Shown: in pieces, positions 7,404 to 17,988 of the stretch
Layout of the letters: the number at the start of each line of letters is the position of its first letter
Position numbering within the stretch: the first letter of the stretch is position 1
The notes under the pieces: generated by a model
Told to the model about the DNA's origin: nothing
Databases searched by the model: none
Seen by the model: the letters and a program-made list of their open reading frames with translations, nothing else
Program-made: the position numbers and the translations under genes
NCBI GenBank assembly: GCA_036939975.1
Contig: JALLPB010000213.1
Location: forward strand, 1 to 21,246
DNA length: 21,246 nucleotides
Origin: Cyclostephanos tholiformis
Lineage: Eukaryota > Bacillariophyta > Thalassiosirophyceae > Thalassiosirales > Thalassiosiraceae
Direction of reading: 5' to 3'

Positions 7404-10400
7404 TCAGAATGGTACCCCCTCATATTCAACTGGATTTGGCGGGGGTTTAAATTTATTCAACCAATTTGACCGGAGTCGACTTTCGAGCTGATTCTGACAT
7501 GAGTTCAATTCCATGCGTTTGTAGAAGTCTATCAACCTGATGTGAAACATGATCACGCTTTTTCAGCCTCATCCGAAAAAAAAAAAACGATATGTTCGTC
7601 ACAACTATTAGACTTACCTATCGGGATTAAACGCCGACATGCGAAATGCGCTTACATCTTGAAATAAAGATGGCAACGTCATCTTAGACTCTGGGATGGA
7701 CTCATCCAGAGTCACAATCCTACGGAATAGTAAAACCTTGTCATGACGCGAAAAAAGCAACGCATTTTCAGAAGTATATTTGTGTCACAATTAGCAGATA
7801 AATGATTTAAGAAATGATATGTCACTAACCTTTTCAGCATTCTTCATTAGACTTTCTCTCCTCTTATTCTGTTTGATTGTATGCGCTTGTCTGATTAAAT
7901 TGCTCAACGTTCCGAATTCATTAATCAATCCGGCAGCAATCTTGGGCCCGATCCCAGGTACCTGAGAAGACGATGTAAATGCAAAACATGATGAGTGTGA
8001 TAATACCTACTGCAACGCGTCTCCAGCCAAGAACTTCTCACCCCAGGAATATTATCCGAGGAATCACCTGCGAGAGCTAGAACATCTCCTAACTGTTCTG
8101 CCCCAACGCCCCTGTGCAGGATACATTTTGCAGAGGAACATTCAATGGATTCGGCAATCGCATGAGACGGAGACACGAAAACAGATGACCCAACAAATTA
8201 TGCAACAGCATACGGTCACCTCACCACTTTTTTACCACGTCATCATGATCAACACGACCAAAGTGCATAGGATCAATCATATGCACGCTCGGGCTAACTC
8301 CGCTGCGCCAAAACGTCAATCTGAGGTCAGCAGTTCCATCAGTAAAAAACGGACACCACGAATCAAGGACTAACTTACGCCGGGGTTATCAATTGCATGA
8401 GGTCCTTTCAGAGAGGATGGAAGAAGGAGCGGACAAGCGAGCAGGGGAAAGTCGCCCAATGGATTCAGTGGCGTCTTCGCGAAATCCTTGGCTTGGTATT
8501 CACCTAAAACGCACCTTATCGCCAGACAAGATGTCAACGTCGACCCCTTCGTCCAACGCTCGTCTCGTCAACGTTGCGATCACGTCGTCGGCCTCGTAGC
8601 CCTCGGCCTCCACCCGAACGACACCAAAGGCCTCGGATGCCTCGCGTACTAATTCGAATTGCGGGACCAAATCCTCCGGACATGGGCCGCGATTTGCCTT
8701 GTACTCCGCATAGATATCGTGTCGAAAATTGGCCTTACCAGCGTCGAACGCGAGAACGACGCGCGGCCGTTCTCCCTTCAGGAGGCGCGGGAGCAGGAGA
8801 TTCTGGAGCATCCGACAAACTCCGTGAAGGGCGCCGATCGGGGTTCCGTCGGAGCGATGCAACGGGGGTATGGCGTGATATGCGCGAAAGATATAAGCCG
8901 ACGCATCGATCAGGAGGAGCGGCTCTCTTCGATGAGATTTTTCCATGGCATTGCCGTTCGAGACTGTCCGCTCATTGAAGTACAAGGTGGTGGATTTATC
9001 ACCCTCGGCATTTCCTCCCTCTATCCCGTTGCCATCATCGTTTTTCTTGGGTACAACCCCGTCCTCGCCGAAATAATCATTCCTCCTCTCCCTATCATCG
9101 CGACGTGCCAAATTTCCGTAGTAATCGTTTTTCTTGTCCCCCTTCTCCAACTGCTCGATTCGCCTCTGCTCCCTTTTCAACTCCCTCGAGAGCTTTCGAT
9201 ATTTATATATGCAAGCCCTTATGAAGGCATCGGACGTATAGAAAACAAAAATGCGTGAGAGGAGTGACGGGATATGACAAACCAATGACGAACGACACAT
9301 CAACATTTATTACGACGTGTCGTGGGAACTCACGCCATCTCATTCCCAGCGCTCGCCATGGCCTCCAACGCGTCCTTGGCGGTGCTCGTGTCTCCGATGT
9401 TATTATTATCGTCCCCTCCGAACAACACGCGCGCGACCTGTTTCGGGCTGTTCACGTTGAACTCGATCCCGTCGTTGAGTCGATATATCGTCAGGGCGAG
9501 GTGTTCCAATTGGCGGGACAGTGATTCGAGTTGCGTGGTGCCGCTGATACCGCCCGAGGCCACGGCCGGGGGCAATACGCGCCCGGCACCATTGCCGTCG
9601 TATACATCGGGACTAATCGTCGTCATCGCTCTGACCTTCGACGGCTCCATGAACGAGGGGGTGAGACGCGGTGCGAACCTCCTGTCGTGGTAGAGCGACG
9701 CAGTGGCGGCGATCGTGGGGATGATGACTTTAGCCTCCGTGGCAATCGTCATCGACGAACGGTCGTCCATCCCATTCGTTTCCATCGATGTCGTCGTAGC
9801 CGCCGCCGCGATCGAAGACGACGTACCGTCATGCGGCATTTTCCCCGGGAAGGTCATTTCCTCGACGACGGAGCGACCGCGATCATTCGCCGCATCATCC
9901 GCGACGACGAGATCGGCCCCCGAGATATATTTCTCGTCCGACACATCGTCCTCGCCGCATTCGTCGATTACGACGGGAGGGGGCATGGGTCGGGACGATC
10001 CATGTCGAAGGGGATGGAATCTGTACAGACTCCTGAAGGAAAGGACGTCGTCGTCGTCGTCATATTCGTTCGTTCGAGAAGACAAGGAAGCAAGCGACCG
10101 GGCCGACGACGTCGAGTCGTGGAAATCGCGTCGCGTCGAGGTCGTCGTCGGGCGACGACGACGACTGTCCATCATCCCGACGAGTAGGGCGAGGATGCGT
10201 CGCGACGACGACGACGACGACGGCGTCGGGGGCATGGTTGTGACGAAGGCGAGGTCTTTCCTCCTCCCGCTATGATGGGAGTGCGTCGATGGCGTCGTCG
10301 ACGTTGGCGACGGTGACAACGATGACGCGAGACGATGACGACAACGACGGCCACGATGATGATCGGACGATGGAAGGAGGGGGAGCAGGAAAAGCCGGAG

Positions 10401-10502
10401 CGACGGGCCTCCTCTGCCGACGACGTCGCCACGGCATCGATGGAGGAGGGAAAGTAATAACATCATGGGGACAGTATCGAACGTCGTCCTCATGGCTACC
10501 AT
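7404..10502 (-). CDS. 5'-3' exonuclease (Pol I-type flap nuclease) with N-terminal polymerase-like segment, eight exons
   Basis: Exons in order: 10502-9334, 9217-8515, 8404-8379, about 8320-8225, 8111-8042, 7961-7830, 7736-7618, 7536-7404 (815 aa). ATG 10502 is chosen; the frame stays open upstream but has no earlier ATG. Residues about 494-800 form a bacterial-type 5'-3' exonuclease domain: LLLIDASAYIFRAYHA (D494), AFDAGKANFRHD (D548), GYEADD (D600, D601), LSGDK|DLMQL (D623, D625 across an intron), then the helix-hairpin-helix region GDSSDNIPG|VPGIGPK. All expected metal-binding acidic residues are present, so an active nuclease that removes 5' flaps or RNA primers is likely. Residues 345-410 contain FNVNSPKQVARVLF and, across intron 1, YRKLSRE, which resemble family A polymerases. 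The Ser/Arg/Asp-rich N-terminus starting MVAMRTTF could hold an organelle-targeting signal, but I see no clear ASAFAP motif. The acceptor of exon 4 is ambiguous (8320, 8302 or 8293, all in frame). Confidence 0.88.
10050..10440. repeat. GAC/GTC-rich trinucleotide low-complexity DNA
   Basis: The first exon of the exonuclease gene is rich in GAC/GTC and CGA triplets, including an uninterrupted GACGACGAC run near 10203-10222 and GTCGTCGTC near 10047-10060. On the coding (minus) strand it encodes Ser, Asp, Arg and His runs. This composition opens long frames on both strands, which are shadows. Confidence 0.7.
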
Positions 10503-11566
10503 AATAATAATCCTCTGCCCTCCCGCCCCCTCTCCGAGAAGATAAAACACTTGGAATTGGGTGAAAAGCAATCCCAAAATAGTTTTCTAGAGTTAAGCAA
10601 AAAATAAATAGATCCCATAATTTTGCAAGTTTATGACTGTATCATTGGCGTGAGCTAAAGACTTTCATCTCTCTAGAATAACTCTCTCATTTCTATTATG
10701 ACTTTACCACCTCTAATAATCCGATACCCCCCCTAATGGAAAAAACAATCCTCTCCGCCACCTGACGGAGGTGTTGTCGCCCAGTCCTCTCGTTGCCGCC
10801 CCCCCACCCTCCCGCGGCCCGTCGTCCAATCATTATTCGACACCCTTTTGTCGACCCCGCCGCCATCGGGCCCCAGCCTCGCCACTTTTTGTCTTGCCTG
10901 AAAAGTAACAAGTCCCGATCTTGGCATAATACACCCCGCGGATGCGAGCCCCGATGTATCCTCTACTAGAGTGGGATCCATCGCGGTCATTATATGAACG
11001 AGACCGTGCGTAGAGAGCGGGAGGGGCGAGGTTTTACGGCAACGTGTAAAGTAAACAAGAAAATCTGGTCTCGTCCTGCGCAACCCATCCAGCACCGAGT
11101 CATGTGTCACTCCTACCACGTCGAAAACCAACACCAAGACCTTGGTCGAATGAAAGGCGGAGTATCAGTTGAAACGACCCCCCATTTTACTATGAACCAG
11201 ATCAAGATATGAATCGATGATCAAGATCAAAGACGGAATAGAAGCGCTTTAAGCAGAAATGATACCCACTAAGTATCAGATCCAAGATCTGTGAATTAAC
11301 GATCAAGATCAAGGACGGAGACGTCAGGCTTAGTCTGTCATGCAAAAAACTCAACATCAACACCCAAAACCAACGTAAAGACTTCTGATAGGTACTCCCA
11401 CTACCAGATCAAGAAATACATCGATGATCAAGAGTAACGACATAGATGGCATGCTCTACTTTTGAGTTGTCATGTCATAAACAATTCAACACTCATCATA
11501 AAAAAGACAACAGCCTTCGTCTTCGTACAATCCCAACAACCAACAAGAAGCTACTTTTCATCCAAA
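10503..11566. other. Divergent intergenic region between exonuclease and GH26 genes
   Basis: About 1.06 kb lies between two divergent start codons and presumably carries both promoters. No protein-like frame is convincing; a minus-strand frame at 10733-11137 has no recognisable motif. The stretch near 11118-11440 holds the diverged repeats listed separately. No TATA box or initiator can be asserted. Confidence 0.5.
11118..11440 (+). repeat. Three diverged copies of an AT-rich GATCAAGA repeat
   Basis: Similar blocks start at 11196, 11275 and 11403, each of the form CAGATC(C)AAGA...(G)ATCAAGA(TCAA). The first and third also share the flank AAAACCAAC...AAGAC upstream (near 11124 and 11366). Spacing is irregular (about 79 and 128 bp). 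They lie 130-370 bp upstream of the GH26 start codon and could be promoter elements or decayed tandem repeats. Confidence 0.6.
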
Positions 11567-14406
11567 ATGAAGATCAGCTCGGCTGCATGCCTCCTCCTCT
11601 TACTCCGCAATGCGGCCGAATCAAAGAACATCCGAGGATCGAGAGTCTTGAACCTTTTTGAGGTGAGTTGGAATTATTACTTCAATTTGTTCGGCTCGGC
11701 TTAAATGTTCGACTCACCCCTTCCTTTCACATCATAATGATGGTTTCCAACCAGGAGGGCAGCGCTATTGGCGTCGACGAACAGGTTTACGGGGATGAAG
11801 TGTCTGGAGAAGGGGATGCCGTTCAAGACGACTTTTCCGAGCCGATCACCTCTCCTATCGAAGATTCGGTTCACGCATATGATACGTCAGGCGCAGGCGA
11901 TGCCTTTCAAGAGCCTGCCGAAGAACCGGCCGTTCAAGAGGATTCTTCTGAGCCGATGGCAGGGAGTTTCGAGGAGGCTAAAGCCTTTCCTATCGAAGAT
12001 TCTGTTTACTCATATGATACGTCCGGCGCAGGCGATGCCGTTCAAAAGCCTATCGAAGAACCGGCCGTTCAAGAGGACTTTTCTGAGCCGATGGCAGGGA
12101 ATTCCGAAGAGGCTATCGCCTCTCCTATCGAAGATTCGGTTTACGCATATGATGCGTCCGGTACAGGCGACGCCTTTCAAGAGCCTATCGAAGAACCGGC
12201 CGTTCAAGAGGACTTTTCTGAGCCGATGGCAATGGAGGCTCTCACCTCTCCTATTGAAGACTCGGTTTACGCATATGATGCGTCCGGCACAGGCGATGCT
12301 GTTCAAGCGCCCATCGAAGAACCTGTTTACGTATATGATGCTTCTGGCGCAGGATATTATGTTCAAGGAGACTTGCTTGGGCCGATGTCAGGGAATATCC
12401 AGGATGCCAGCACCTTTGGCATCAACGAAGGTTACGGTTATGATGCGTTGGGAAATCTAGTTCAAGGGGACTCTCTTGAGCCGATGCCACATGAGGCCAG
12501 CACCTTTGGCATCGACGAAGGTTACGGCTATGGTGCATCGGGAAATCTAGTCCAGGGGGACTTTCTTGAGCCGATGCCCCAGGATGCCAGCACCTTCCGC
12601 ATCAACGAAGGTTACGGTTACGATGCGTTGGGAAATCTAGTTCAGAGAGACTTTCTTGAGCCGATGCCCCAGGAGGCCAATACCTTCGGTATCAACGAAG
12701 GAGGTTACGGTTATGATGCGTTGGGAAATCTAGTTCAAGAGGACTTTCTTGAGCCGATGCCAGCGAATAATACCCAGGAGGCCAGCACCTTCGGTATCAA
12801 CGAAGGAGGTTACGGTTATGATGCATTGGGTAATCTAGTTCAGGTGGACCCGATGTCCCAGGAGGCCAGCACCTTAGGTATCAACGAAGGTTACGGCTAT
12901 GATGCATTGGGTAATCTAGTTCAGGTGGACCCAATGTCCCAGGAGGCCCGCACCTTCGGTATCAACGAAGGTTACGGTTACGATGCGTTGGGCAATTATG
13001 TTCAGGGAGACTATCTCGAGCCGATGCCAGGGAATGCCCTGGAGGCCAGCACTTTTGGTATGGATTCCGGGGGGGTATCAGGAGACACTAACCATCGCGC
13101 TCTGCAGACTACCCGCTGGAAGACTTTGAACTATTTGTACTCTATACGTGGTCGCGGCACAGTTGCGGGTATTCATGAACGATACAGCCAAACGCCCTCT
13201 CGTTTCACCGAGCAAGTACGCCAGGTTTCGGGAAAGTACCCAGGCCTGTGGAGTGGGGATTTTCTCTTCGATTACAATCGCCGATATCGCCAGAACATGA
13301 TTGACGAGGCTAAGCGCCGATGGGCCTCAGGAACTATGATCAACATAATGTACCACTCATGCAATCCCGCTGCTGCAAATGTAGGAGAAGAATGCAATTG
13401 GGATGACAGGACCAAGGGGCCGCAGAGCAGAATGTCCGACTCTGATTGGCAAGCAATCATTACTGATGGCTCGGGTCTAAACCGGAAGTGGAAGCAGTAT
13501 TTAGATGAGATTGCAGTATACTTGCAAGATCTGAAGAATAATGGCGTAGAAGTTCTCTTCCGCCCTTTCCATGAGATGAATCAGGGTGTCTTTTGGTGGG
13601 GTGGAAGGCCAGGATCAAGTGGAACACGGCGTCTGTACCAAATTTCTCACGATTACCTGACGAATGTCAAGCGCTTGGATAATCTTATCTGGGTGTGGAA
13701 TATCCAAGATTTTGGCTCCTTGAGTAATGATGCTCAGAGCTATAATCCTGGTTCCAACTACTTCGAGGTTGCATCGCTGGATGTATATGAAGGTTTCCAA
13801 ACTTGGAAGTATGATGTGATGAGGAATGTTGCCGGCGGGAAGCCCATCGCGATTGGAGAGTGTGCTGCCCTACCTGATGCCTGGCGACTTGTTAACGAGC
13901 CTCTCTGGACGTTCTTCATGAGTTGGTCTGAGCTTACTTTTGAGCAGAATACCGGTGATAAGATTAGATCAGTCTACAACCAAGCAATCACTCGCGATGA
14001 AATGGGAGCCTGGCAAATCGGCAACCCTCCCACGCCCACCCCTCCTACGCCCACCCCTCCCCCACCTACAACTGGGACACTTGGGGACTGGGAGCGATGC
14101 TCCTCGAACTCCCAGTGCAGGAATGGATGCTGCAGTGGTATGTATTCAGGGGGCGTGCTGAAATGCACCCCGCTCAGTGGTGGCGTCTTCAACCCCAATG
14201 TTTGCATGGCTGGACCCACCCCTACCACACCCACCTCTCCTACGCCCACCCCTCCTACAACTGGGTCACTTGGGGACTGGGAGCAATGCTCCAAAAACTT
14301 CCAGTGCAGGAACGGATGCTGCAGTGGTATGTACTCTGGCGGTATGCTGAAATGCACCCCGCTCAGTGGTGGCGGCTTCAACCCTTCCATTTGCACGGCC
14401 GTGTGA
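11567..14406 (+). CDS. Secreted GH26 beta-mannanase-like protein with internal repeats and twin Cys-rich modules
   Basis: Exons 11567-11662 and 11755-14406 (915 aa), intron 92 nt with GTGAGT donor and AACCAG acceptor, phase 0. The protein starts with a signal-peptide-like MKISSAACLLLLL. Residues about 33-470 are acidic repeats of two families. The catalytic domain (about 485-795) is glycoside hydrolase family 26: LFRPFHEMNQGVFWWGG carries the expected acid/base Glu (E639) and KPIAIGECA the nucleophile (E734). GH26 enzymes cleave beta-1,4-mannan and related glycans; both catalytic residues are present, so activity is likely, but the substrate is unproven. A Pro/Thr linker leads to two copies of a six-Cys module (about 807-852 and 870-915, pattern C-x5-C-x3-CC-x10-C-x12-C) that may bind carbohydrate or cell wall. 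Export and a wall or extracellular role are inferred. An AATAAA lies about 100 bp after the stop. Confidence 0.92.
11851..12366 (+). repeat. First coding repeat family (~135 bp) in GH26 gene
   Basis: Copies begin near 11851, 11986, 12121 and 12247, with a partial one near 12310. Each encodes SPIEDSVYAYDASGTGDA followed by FQEPIEEPAVQEDFSEPM with changes. The DNA copies are close enough to suggest recent duplication or gene-conversion homogenisation. The peptide is rich in Glu, Asp, Ser and Pro with evenly spaced Tyr. Confidence 0.9.
12406..13068 (+). repeat. Second coding repeat family (~81-105 bp) in GH26 gene
   Basis: Copies begin at 12406, 12496, 12586, 12676, 12781, 12865 and 12946, with a partial copy at 13045. 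The encoded unit is ASTFGINEGYGYDALGNLVQ followed by a variable GDFLEPMPQ tail. Lengths vary by whole codons only, so the frame is kept. Shared EPM motifs suggest the two families have a common origin. Confidence 0.9.
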
Positions 14407-15566
14407 GAAAGCTTGGCGTTCCACGCTTAAAATCATCACATCTAAACCCACACATTCGTCTGCACCGATAGGCTACTACACTGAGCCCAGGCAAAATATA
14501 ATTTGTAATAAATGCTTAGGAGTACTTGCTATTGAAAACTTTACCATCGCACGCACTTCCTCCAACAATTACTTATCCCAAAAACTGTTTGTTTCCCAAA
14601 ACGTTAGGTCTAGTAGATTGAAGCGATCGCCCCCTTCCTCCGTGGCTCATCCAATTTACCAACCAAGGATAAGCGGTCTAGTGCCCTTTTCTCGGCACGA
14701 GGCAAGTTCCAAAAAGGAGCCACAACCGCATACAACGAATTTGACCTTTGCCGCGGATAACGTTATTATACTCCCATATACTATGGATGAGTCGATTCCG
14801 CAACCCCACCGCAGCCATCTACGCTTCAAAGCGCGAGAAATATCGAATTATATCCGGATCAACGAGGATTGGTATAGAAGCAATACAAACCCCAGAATTA
14901 CTCCGGTACAGTGAAGGCTGGAATGACCCAGAATCCGGAATTGTTCCGTCGCATTCTTCCAAAACCCACAGCGGTCAAAGTAATGTGCCCAGCGGGAGCC
15001 GTTCGTCGCCCATGACGGGACATCGTCTCCTCCGTTGGTCCTAATCCCGCGTCTCTCCTCCTCCGCCACCATAGTAGTTTCCTTCGTCGATACTCACAAC
15101 ACACATGGCGAGAGGATTGGATGTCGAGGGTGCTGGTGGGGGCTAGGGCGTCCGACGACGGGTAGTGGATGATCGTGAGAGCGAAGGGTTCGCCATCGGA
15201 TCCAAAAAGGCAACACAGACAAGTCAAAAACTGACCATGAGGGCCCGCCCCTCCGTCGGGAACTACCTACTAGTAATAATATTAAGACTAAAATGGCTGT
15301 GTCCGAATCTCAGGTAGAAACTGTTATTTACGTACGTTCAAGTCTCTACGTATAGTAAAGCAATTCGTCGACCGACGACGTTGTCGGATGTCGGATGGAA
15401 GCGGGGGAGCTTTGTTACCAATCGTCGTCGTGTCATTGTGGATTTACAACATCATTACTTAGATATAGTAGGTTCAAGTGGGAAGTGAGATCAATTTAAT
15501 CGGTCATCTGTCGCCGGTTCCATCGTTTCCTTTCGCCTCTCAAACCCGCACTGCTTGATTATAACA
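14407..15566. other. Intergenic region with no recognised gene
   Basis: About 1.16 kb between the GH26 stop and the SGNH gene start. Frames at 14366-14914 (+) and 14898-15227 (-) show no known motif and no plausible splice continuation. The first part should be the GH26 3' UTR (TGTAATAAA near 14503-14511 may be a poly(A) signal) and the last part the promoter of the next gene. Confidence 0.5.
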
Positions 15567-17717
15567 ATGGAAATCCATCGACGAGCAAGTGGAGCGACAC
15601 GCTCGAAGGGTGACCTAACAGCCGTGCTGCCGCACGGGAGCGTCAAACTCAACGGCCAACCGTCCACCAGGGCGTCGGCGCGATCGTCGACGATTGCCCA
15701 AAATCCGTACAACGCGTCCGCCCCGTCCACGATCACGGACGTCGTGCTATACCGGTCCATTCAATTCCTCATCCTCCTCTTTTCCGCGTGGTTCCTTTAC
15801 CTCCTCCTCGTCGGGGAGAATTCGCATCCGACGCCTGACGCGGTCGAGGTGCCGGTCTCCCCCCTCCTTAGGGGGGGGGGGACGGATAAAATAATGCCCC
15901 TGCCCCCGGTCGTCGAACCCATCGACCTCGCGGCGGCGCGGGGGGAGATATCGCGCATGCGAGAGGAGTTCTACTTGAGGTACGGAGGCAAGGATGCGGC
16001 CACGAGGATGCTACGACGGGGATTGCTCGCGTTCGACGTTAGTACGGAGGAGAAAAATGCCATCAACGATAACAACAACGACGTCCTCGACGGCGGCGGA
16101 CCGATTCGTTACACGGCGGATCGTTTCCTTAGCTCCATCGTGCGCCACGAATCCTCTCCATCGTCGTCGTCGCGGCCCGTATTCGTCATGGCCTTCGCGG
16201 GGTACTCCGTAACGGTGGGAAGGGGGAATCACCTCGAGGAGTCGTACCCGTACGTCCTGGGGAAAATACTCTCGCCGGTGTTGGCGATGCCGCCATTCGG
16301 GATCGATTTGATCGTTCGCAATTCTGCCATAGGGGGCATACCCTCCTTCCCGTACGGATGGTGCCTGAGGAATTTTTTGGGCGAGGATGCAGATTCGGTC
16401 AGGTGAGTTTCGAAAACAGGTTCTTTCCAGGGCAACAATTGCGACTTCGGCTTGTTTGAATTCAACCTACAGTAATAATTTCGTCACTTGCAATGTTTTC
16501 TTTATGCCATGCAAAGTTGGGATTATGGTATGAATGAGGGGAACGGTGCTTCCGGATTGGAGTCTTACGTAAGACAATCGTTATTGATGCCGAAGTCACC
16601 GCCATTGTTCATTATGTTGGACGTGAAGAGCAGTCAACGGTTGGATATACTGCGAAGATACTTCGATCTGGGGGTGTTGCCTGATCCGATAGCACTCGGG
16701 GGCAAGGATGCCGTGGACAAGAAGTTGCTGCAATTGCCCGAAAGCGAACGACCGCTAGGTCTGCAAAAATGGGACGAATGGGGCGCACCGAAGGGGGCGC
16801 CGGGACAAAGTCCGTGGCATGCCAAGAAGATGGAGCACGAACTCATGGCTTGGATGTTAGCAATGCGACTATTGGATTCCGTGGAGGTTGCTTTGGACCT
16901 GATGGAACGGGATCTCAATTGGAGGGATCCAATCATTGCTCGGGAACAACGACATCGCGGATCTGCGGAAATCGTTCTCCCGTCGCCAGTTACCGATGTC
17001 AGCAAGACCGGTGTGTCGTCACTTTTGCACGGTAGCAAATCAAGTCCAGATAAATGGCACATGAACCGGATTTCGTGCCGTACATCATTTCTTCCGAATA
17101 TAGCTGGTGACTTAAATTCGGTTGTTGAGTTCGGAGTCGCAAAGGACGATAATGACATGCTTCAGAGCCGCGATGATGCACTTTTCGGTATGGGGTGGGT
17201 AATGGATGTGGGAAAGGTTGAGCGAGACACCAAATTGACTGTGCAAAAGTATGGTGGTTTGGGTTACATTGACATGAAAACAGCTTTATATGGCACTCCA
17301 AAGTCTGGAACTATCAAATTTTGGCTACCTTATGAAAGTTATGACAAAAATACCAAGACTCCAGATGAGAATGCCAATGCATCCGAATATTTCAATGCAG
17401 TCATTCTATGCGAAGTAAATGAGAAGCGGGGTGATAAAGAATGCAAAATGACTTCTGATCTTTCCTTTCGCTTGGGAGGCTTATTGGTAGCAAAGGACGA
17501 TGTGCTCCAGGTGGAAGATGTCGCATCATATCTCAAGAAAAATATATGCATTCGTGTGAATATTCCAGCAGATGCAAAATTATCCTTCAAAAATGGTAGA
17601 ACTGATTTTGGACTCTCTTTAGAAGTCGCCGTGTCGGGTGCTGGAGTGTCCCGAGAAAACGGAGCATGCTCGATATCTCATATAATATGGGAAAACAAGT
17701 GCAGTCACTATACTTAA
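15567..17717 (+). CDS. Single-pass membrane protein with SGNH-hydrolase-like domain, two exons
   Basis: Exons 15567-16402 and 16517-17717 (678 aa), intron 114 nt (GTGAGT donor; acceptor GCAAAG), joined as DADSV|S|WDYGMNEGNG. ATG 15567 is the first in frame; codons before it (TTG ATT ATA ACA) are open but lack ATG. A hydrophobic segment at about residues 66-83 (FLILLFSAWFLYLLLV), with a basic, Ser/Thr-rich cytosolic side, predicts a type II membrane protein. The lumenal part resembles SGNH/GDSL-like proteins of microalgae: FAGYSVTVGRGNH (S214 as candidate nucleophile), RNSAIGG (N252, G256), and SPWHAKKMEHELMAWML (H380, H386 as candidate catalytic His). SGNH enzymes are esterases or acyltransferases; some act on glycans in the Golgi. 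The activity here is a guess. The exon 2 C-terminus (about 430-678) is unrecognised. The gene converges on the cyclophilin gene, 271 bp away. Confidence 0.85.
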
Positions 17718-17988
17718 TCCATAACTGCTCATTTGCTTCAATTACCATCGGCAGCCAGGCCAAAATAAAACAGGACTACTACTTTCGCCAAAATTTTTCT
17801 CTGGAAATGTGTGCCAGGTGCGCAATTTACGTCTAGCCAACATTTCATCATTCGACTGCATGGCAATTAGGTGATATTGCCACACTTTTTGTTTCTACCG
17901 ACTAAGAGGTTGCCCGGGCCGGCCAAGCCGAAAGCCACCATGATGTGAATATCGTCCAGATCCTCTCTATCGGCAAGGACGAATCCAA

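Noticed and set aside
7404..7536. Alternative exonuclease end at 7453 (frame ending KLVE)
   Set aside because: That frame needs the previous exon to end in a stop codon; the frame ending at 7404 follows from the splice phase and gives a C-terminus (RLIDFYKRME) fitting Pol I-type exonucleases.
9531..10275. Long plus-strand frames opposite the exonuclease first exon
   Set aside because: They arise from GAC/CGA-rich triplets, show only Arg/Asp/Val runs, and lie antisense to a better-supported frame that continues across an intron into the nuclease domain.
11768..12460. A 230-residue second-frame ORF within the GH26 repeats
   Set aside because: It is a shadow of the repeat DNA; the main frame has a signal peptide, intron and a GH26 domain in continuity.
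11851..13068. Possible CRISPR-like regular repeats
   Set aside because: Repeats are contiguous, in-frame coding units in a eukaryotic gene, without spacers.
13974..14471. Cys/Trp- and His-rich frames over the GH26 C-terminus on both strands
   Set aside because: They mirror the duplicated Cys-rich modules in the true frame.
14366..15227. ORFs in the 14.4-15.2 kb spacer as genes
   Set aside because: No motif, no splice continuation, unremarkable composition.
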